From: Phocaeicola_A sp045545095
GTDB taxonomy: Bacteria; Bacteroidota; Bacteroidia; Bacteroidales; Bacteroidaceae
DNA: 64,000 bases
Assembly (NCBI GenBank): GCA_045545095.1
Contig: JAZQAG010000018.1
Location: 49,899 to 113,898, forward strand
Direction of reading: 5' to 3'
A program made the position numbers and the translations under genes. The notes under the pieces are model-generated. The model searched no databases. It saw only the letters and a program-made list of their open reading frames with translations, and was not told where the DNA came from. Shown here piece after piece: positions 60,749 to 64,000 of the stretch. Every line of letters starts with the position of its first letter. The first letter of the stretch is position 1.

Positions 60749-63436
60749 TTACCAAGGATTGGTAGAACCACCTCCTGTTCCGTCTCCACCACCTGTGATG
60801 GGAGGAGCAACGACACCTTCATTGAACGTATTGTTACCAATAATCATCATGGGAAGATAATATGAACCTCCACCGTCTTCAGTTGACGGTTCTTTGGTCA
60901 CATAGTCCATCAATACCACTCCTGTAGGGCCGGTCAACGGAGTATTGAGCACAAACTCATAGAACTCCTTGTTGATTCGGGTGGCAAGACCTTTGATATT
61001 GCCACCAGTTCCACCATAGGTCGAGCCTGATGAAGGAGTGATACTTGTCTCTGGTTCACTTTCTCCAAAATATCCGCACAACGAATTAATAAAAGTATAG
61101 CTGGGATAACTTCCGCTAATTGCCATTTTGAAAGTCGTTTTGGCATTGGATAATTTCTCTTGATAGGATTCAAACCATTGTACGTTATCATGTGTCCAAG
61201 AACTATGCCATATAGGCGTTTCTATCACTCGTGCCCATTCTTGATACCAACAGTCATATCCTGTATTTGTGGTATAGTTGAATTTTAAACGATTAGGGTC
61301 TGTTTGTTCAGGCATCTTATCCTTTTCAGCTCGATAAATAATAGCAGTTTTTCTAGTGTCAGAGAGAATGCTTGAGCGTCCTATAGAGATTGGAGATGTC
61401 ATAGTCGTATATGAATACTCGCCATTAGCATTTGTGGTTGTAAATATAGGGCTGTTCTCCGTATTCATAAATTGCTCAATATAATCGCTTTTACCATTGC
61501 TCATATTGGATACTAAAATTGAATCATTAACATCAGAATTTTTCCGAGATGTAATTTTCATAGTATATCCACGTGCTCCCCACTTGTCCTTACCAGATCC
61601 ACAACCATTAATAGCAAGAACTTTTTTGGCATTGTCTCCTGTAAGATTCGCAACCACATCATTGTTCCAAACTGTCTCTGCATCTTGGTCCTTTTGCGTA
61701 GGACGTACCACAATCATCAGTTTGCCTCGTGCACCAGTGCTGGGGCCATGGTCATTATTCAACTCGCCGTTTTCATCATAGTCAGTTGCTGAATATTCTC
61801 CCAATTGAAGTCCGGGAGTATATAATACCAGTTTGGTTGAATCTAATGTATTTATGTAAGCCATAAACTTAGTCATGTAACTGTTTACGTTTCTAGAGTC
61901 TCCGCTCCATCCTCCCTTATCCTGATAGAGGAATATAGCCATAGCAGTTTCCATTGGATTATCTTTTAATTTTGCCAAAAGACTGTCGACTACTGAGCTA
62001 ACGACTAAATTATTGCTTTCCAATGTTATATTTTGATTATTGCAGAGTAAGACCTCGTTAGCAAAATCAGAGCTTGTTTGTGATGTCACAATCTCATATG
62101 CCCGAATACCCAAATTCCATTGTTCGTCGAATGTCAGTGTTTGCGACTTATAATAGGCACTTTCCGTTGAACCATACGAAAAAGACCCTCCTGTTCCAGG
62201 TAAAGAAATGCCGCTCATCTCAGTGGTGTTAGGCAATTGCTCCATCCAATTTTCATAGGTCAAGTTGGAAGAAGGAGCTGCAGTGGTGTACACCGGCAAT
62301 CGGAGATTGTTGATGATATTCTTCTTGCGTGCTTTGATTTCCAAATTCTGACTGATTGTCTTATCCTTGAACTTTGTACCCGTGATATCTGCGAATCCGA
62401 TAGTCAGACTGGTGATGTCAGTCGTAGGATTCAGGAATACAGTGAAAGTCAGGCTTTCGCCAGGTTTCAATGTGATAGGCTTGTTATCAAAGAAAGTCCT
62501 TATTTTCACTTCACCGGATGTCGTACCCTTGGTTATATTATTGTCAGGGAAGGCTGACTGCCCATTCCATGATGACAGACTGGCAGTAAATTCTCCGGCA
62601 ATGTCTGTACCCATTACACGAACTGCACCTATTGTGAGGTTCTGCATAGTGGCATTTGTTCCTTCTTCCTCTTCGGTAGGCAGACTTAATTCTATCTCTA
62701 CTGCTGTTGCAATGGGGAAGAATGTCAGATTCACTCCTTTTTCTGTACCATTGACAATGGTATAAGCTTCATTCCTATTGGTAACAGTCTTTGCTGCCAT
62801 ATAGGCAAAACGCATGTCAGGAGCGGCTGTGTAATGATTCAACCCATTTACAGGAGCATTGGTGATGGTTGTTCTTTGTTCTCCATGGATATAACCTTTG
62901 ACAATGGCATTACCCATAGCAATCTTACCTTGCGCGACATAATCTGGAATATTAGTCATGCCTTCGTCCTCTTCTGTAAACATGGATGCAGATGGATACA
63001 TGGCATAGAAGGTATGAGAACCCTGAGCATCACTTCCACTTCCCCATTGGAGTGAAGATTCAACACCTTGAAGGTTCTCAAGGTATGCTTCGTCTATCTG
63101 ATCCGGAGTCGTATTGTCATTGTCATCAGCTTTGCTGGCATCTTTCACTACGTAATGAGCGTTAGGACCATTTCCGGCTTCATTGCAGTAAATCTCTATT
63201 TTGTCTGTTCCGTCCACCCAGTCAATTCTGTCATATGTCACACCATCCACGGTATAAGTGTCACCATATACGGTTCGTGTCCCTGGATTCGCATTTTCAA
63301 ACCCGGCACGTGCACCGAAGACAATCGTTTCTCCCACTTCTGCAGGGCGAGTTATGTTCTTTACAATCTCCTCGTCCTCACATCCTGTGATAGCCAGCAT
63401 AACTGTGGCTAAGGCAAAATACTTATATATTTTCAT
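60749..63436 (-). CDS. Surface lipoprotein: fimbrillin-like N-terminus fused to a PI-PLC-like domain lacking catalytic His
   Basis: An 895-residue lipoprotein: lipobox LAITGC followed by EDEEIVKN, a surface-export signal. Residues about 35-385 are a fimbrillin-type domain (GTRTVYGDTYTVDG, HTFYAMYPSASMF, MRFAYMAAKTV, ITLKPGESLTFTVFLNP). From about 395 to 700 the order resembles PI-PLC X domains: WMEQLPNTTEMSGISLPGTG, QTLTFDEQWNLGIRAYEI, LLAKLKDNPMETAMAIFLYQ, GKLMIVVRPT. The catalytic His of the PGTHDS motif is Gly (PGTGGS), and the second His segment is LLCNNQNI. The C-terminus has a Gly-rich tail. The ATG at 63434-63436 precedes a proper signal sequence; an earlier in-frame start would spoil it. 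65 bases upstream of the CotH gene. Confidence 0.78.
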   Translation of the reverse strand: MKIYKYFALATVMLAITGCEDEEIVKNITRPAEVGETIVFGARAGFENANPGTRTVYGDTYTVDGVTYDRIDWVDGTDKIEIYCNEAGNGPNAHYVVKDASKADDNDNTTPDQIDEAYLENLQGVESSLQWGSGSDAQGSHTFYAMYPSASMFTEEDEGMTNIPDYVAQGKIAMGNAIVKGYIHGEQRTTITNAPVNGLNHYTAAPDMRFAYMAAKTVTNRNEAYTIVNGTEKGVNLTFFPIATAVEIELSLPTEEEEGTNATMQNLTIGAVRVMGTDIAGEFTASLSSWNGQSAFPDNNITKGTTSGEVKIRTFFDNKPITLKPGESLTFTVFLNPTTDITSLTIGFADITGTKFKDKTISQNLEIKARKKNIINNLRLPVYTTAAPSSNLTYENWMEQLPNTTEMSGISLPGTGGSFSYGSTESAYYKSQTLTFDEQWNLGIRAYEIVTSQTSSDFANEVLLCNNQNITLESNNLVVSSVVDSLLAKLKDNPMETAMAIFLYQDKGGWSGDSRNVNSYMTKFMAYINTLDSTKLVLYTPGLQLGEYSATDYDENGELNNDHGPSTGARGKLMIVVRPTQKDQDAETVWNNDVVANLTGDNAKKVLAINGCGSGKDKWGARGYTMKITSRKNSDVNDSILVSNMSNGKSDYIEQFMNTENSPIFTTTNANGEYSYTTMTSPISIGRSSILSDTRKTAIIYRAEKDKMPEQTDPNRLKFNYTTNTGYDCWYQEWARVIETPIWHSSWTHDNVQWFESYQEKLSNAKTTFKMAISGSYPSYTFINSLCGYFGESEPETSITPSSGSTYGGTGGNIKGLATRINKEFYEFVLNTPLTGPTGVVLMDYVTKEPSTEDGGGSYYLPMMIIGNNTFNEGVVAPPITGGGDGTGGGSTNPW

Positions 63437-63458
63437 CTGTCTTCTCCTTATTATATTG

Positions 63459-63659
63459 TTATTGTGCGTCAGTCCAACCATTGGAAGCCCAATCGTCACC
63501 TATTGAATTGAATCCTTTCGTATCAGAATCCATCTCTACTCTCTCATGTCCTCTTGTCTCAACAGCGCCTCCCGGGTCTTTAACGATTGACCCGCAGAAG
63601 TTCATTTGTTGTCTGACCACAGTGGTGGTGGTCAGGGGTTTATTATATTTTTTCTTCAT
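63459..63659 (-). CDS. Small protein of the fimbrial cluster, unknown function
   Basis: A 66-residue protein, MKKKYNKPLTTTTVVRQQMN at the start, then FCGSIVKDPGGAVETRG and a polar C-terminus (SIGDDWASNGWTDAQ). The form, a basic start with KPxTxxVxxxxxxxxCGS then a Gly/Asp-rich end, is like short Bacteroidales peptides often found before fimbrillin or surface-protein genes. There is no classical signal peptide; a single Cys at residue 22 could be a processing or lipid site, but the preceding region is not hydrophobic enough to claim that. It starts the run small protein, PI-PLC-like, CotH, spaced 22 and 65 bases. Confidence 0.65.
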   Translation of the reverse strand: MKKKYNKPLTTTTVVRQQMNFCGSIVKDPGGAVETRGHERVEMDSDTKGFNSIGDDWASNGWTDAQ

Positions 63660-63850
63660 TGTGCAGTTTGTTTTATTTTGCTTTATTAGTTATTGTTTGA
63701 GTAAAGAAGGAACCCCGCTCTGTTCTATTCATAGGCTGTCCTTTTGTGGCATTCATGACTCATTCTCTGTAGAGTCCTGTCCACTTCTTTTTCAGTTCCT
63801 TCTTTTCCCTAATATATAGTCCCTATTCTCTATTCCCTAGTCACTAGTAG
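63660..63850. other. Intergenic gap with a family B fragment
   Basis: I see no gene. The part next to the OmpA-like gene holds CCTAGTCACTAGTAGCTAGT (63827-63855, reaching into the stop codon of that gene), related to family B. The rest is T-rich; no convincing promoter box for the 66-residue protein was found. Confidence 0.5.
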
Positions 63851-64000
63851 CTAGTCACTTACTTTTGTTATGACTGCTCTTGAGAGTCTCGGGTCGTCAT
63901 AGAACATGTTTTCTACTCCCCCTTGTGCCTCTATGCTCAGCATGTCTTCAGGCACGTCATATTCTTGTGTGAGGCATTCGTACACCTCTTGTGCTCTGAG
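63851..64000 (-). CDS. C-terminal end of an OmpA-like envelope protein
   Basis: The minus strand is open from the right edge to a TAG at 63851-63853, giving 49 residues in frame with the edge. It begins LRAQEVYECLTQEYDVPEDM and continues LSIEAQGGVENMFYDDPRLS. This matches the end of OmpA peptidoglycan-binding domains (LSxxRAxxVxxxLxxxYxxxxxxLxxxxxG). In Bacteroidales, proteins of this kind with a DUF3868-type N-terminus accompany fimbrillin genes; the N-terminal part lies outside the window, so that is inference. It is upstream of the fimbrillin-like genes on the same strand. Confidence 0.75.
   Translation of the reverse strand, partial: LRAQEVYECLTQEYDVPEDMLSIEAQGGVENMFYDDPRLSRAVITKVSD

Noticed and set aside
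60749..63436. Calling the PI-PLC-like protein an active phospholipase
   Set aside because: The histidine of PGTHDS is replaced by Gly and no second catalytic His is seen.

Overview
The window looks like chromosomal DNA of a Bacteroidales bacterium, most likely Bacteroidaceae or a close relative. The signs are SusC/SusD, DUF4843 and PKD-like lipoproteins, DUF4105, DUF4292 and fimbrillin/CotH proteins, long SecA and ClpP forms, and repeated Bacteroides-type promoter boxes (TTTG, about 19-21 bases, TAnnTTTG). I found no rRNA, tRNA, CRISPR array, phage or insertion sequence. The first 14 kb is visibly AT-richer than the 36-46 kb block.

Layout. 1-1166: 5' part of pflB, running off the left edge. 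1502-3357: small membrane protein, hypothetical protein and a lipoprotein. 3458-15347 (minus): a protein-biogenesis and turnover operon in the order tig, clpP, clpX, recQ, DUF4105 membrane protein, alkaline-phosphatase-like protein, secA; the phosphatase-like protein seems to have lost its nucleophile and metal ligands. 15514-21808: lptB, mlaE-mlaF, a sodium-coupled transporter, a VanZ-like protein, a CYTH protein, a 46-residue membrane peptide and prfB. 22348-36279 (plus): a nutrient-uptake locus with a TlpA-like lipoprotein, a secreted protein with tandem repeated domains, SusC, SusD, DUF4843 and PKD-like lipoproteins and an M16 protease; I read it as peptide acquisition, similar to RagAB-type systems. 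36668-45991 (plus): a tripartite ABC exporter (HlyD adaptor, two FtsX-type permeases, ATPase, TolC) followed by a sigma-54-dependent response regulator and its histidine kinase. A textbook sigma-54 -24/-12 promoter with an upstream palindrome precedes the exporter, so the region looks like a self-contained sensing-export module. 46109-51059: SLC13-type transporter, acyl-CoA ligase, M20 hydrolase. 51518-56199 (minus): EnvC-like protein, DUF4292 lipoprotein, TPR lipoprotein, dut; the divergent dgt follows. 57972-64000 (minus): a fimbriae-associated surface cluster with a fimbrillin/CotH protein, a fimbrillin/PI-PLC-like protein without catalytic histidines, a 66-residue protein, and the C-terminus of an OmpA-like protein.

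Intergenic DNA is unusually repetitive. At least five families of degenerate, mostly hairpin-forming repeats fill the gaps between genes, often as inverted pairs.

The most interesting items are the sigma-54-controlled exporter, the two adjacent fimbrillin-fused proteins (one CotH-like, one a pseudo-PI-PLC), the pseudo-phosphatase inside the tig-clp-sec operon, predicted leaderless mRNAs for the response regulator and dgt, a strand-specific RNA hairpin after secA, and the repeat families. Family statements come from recognition of motifs by eye; no database search was run.
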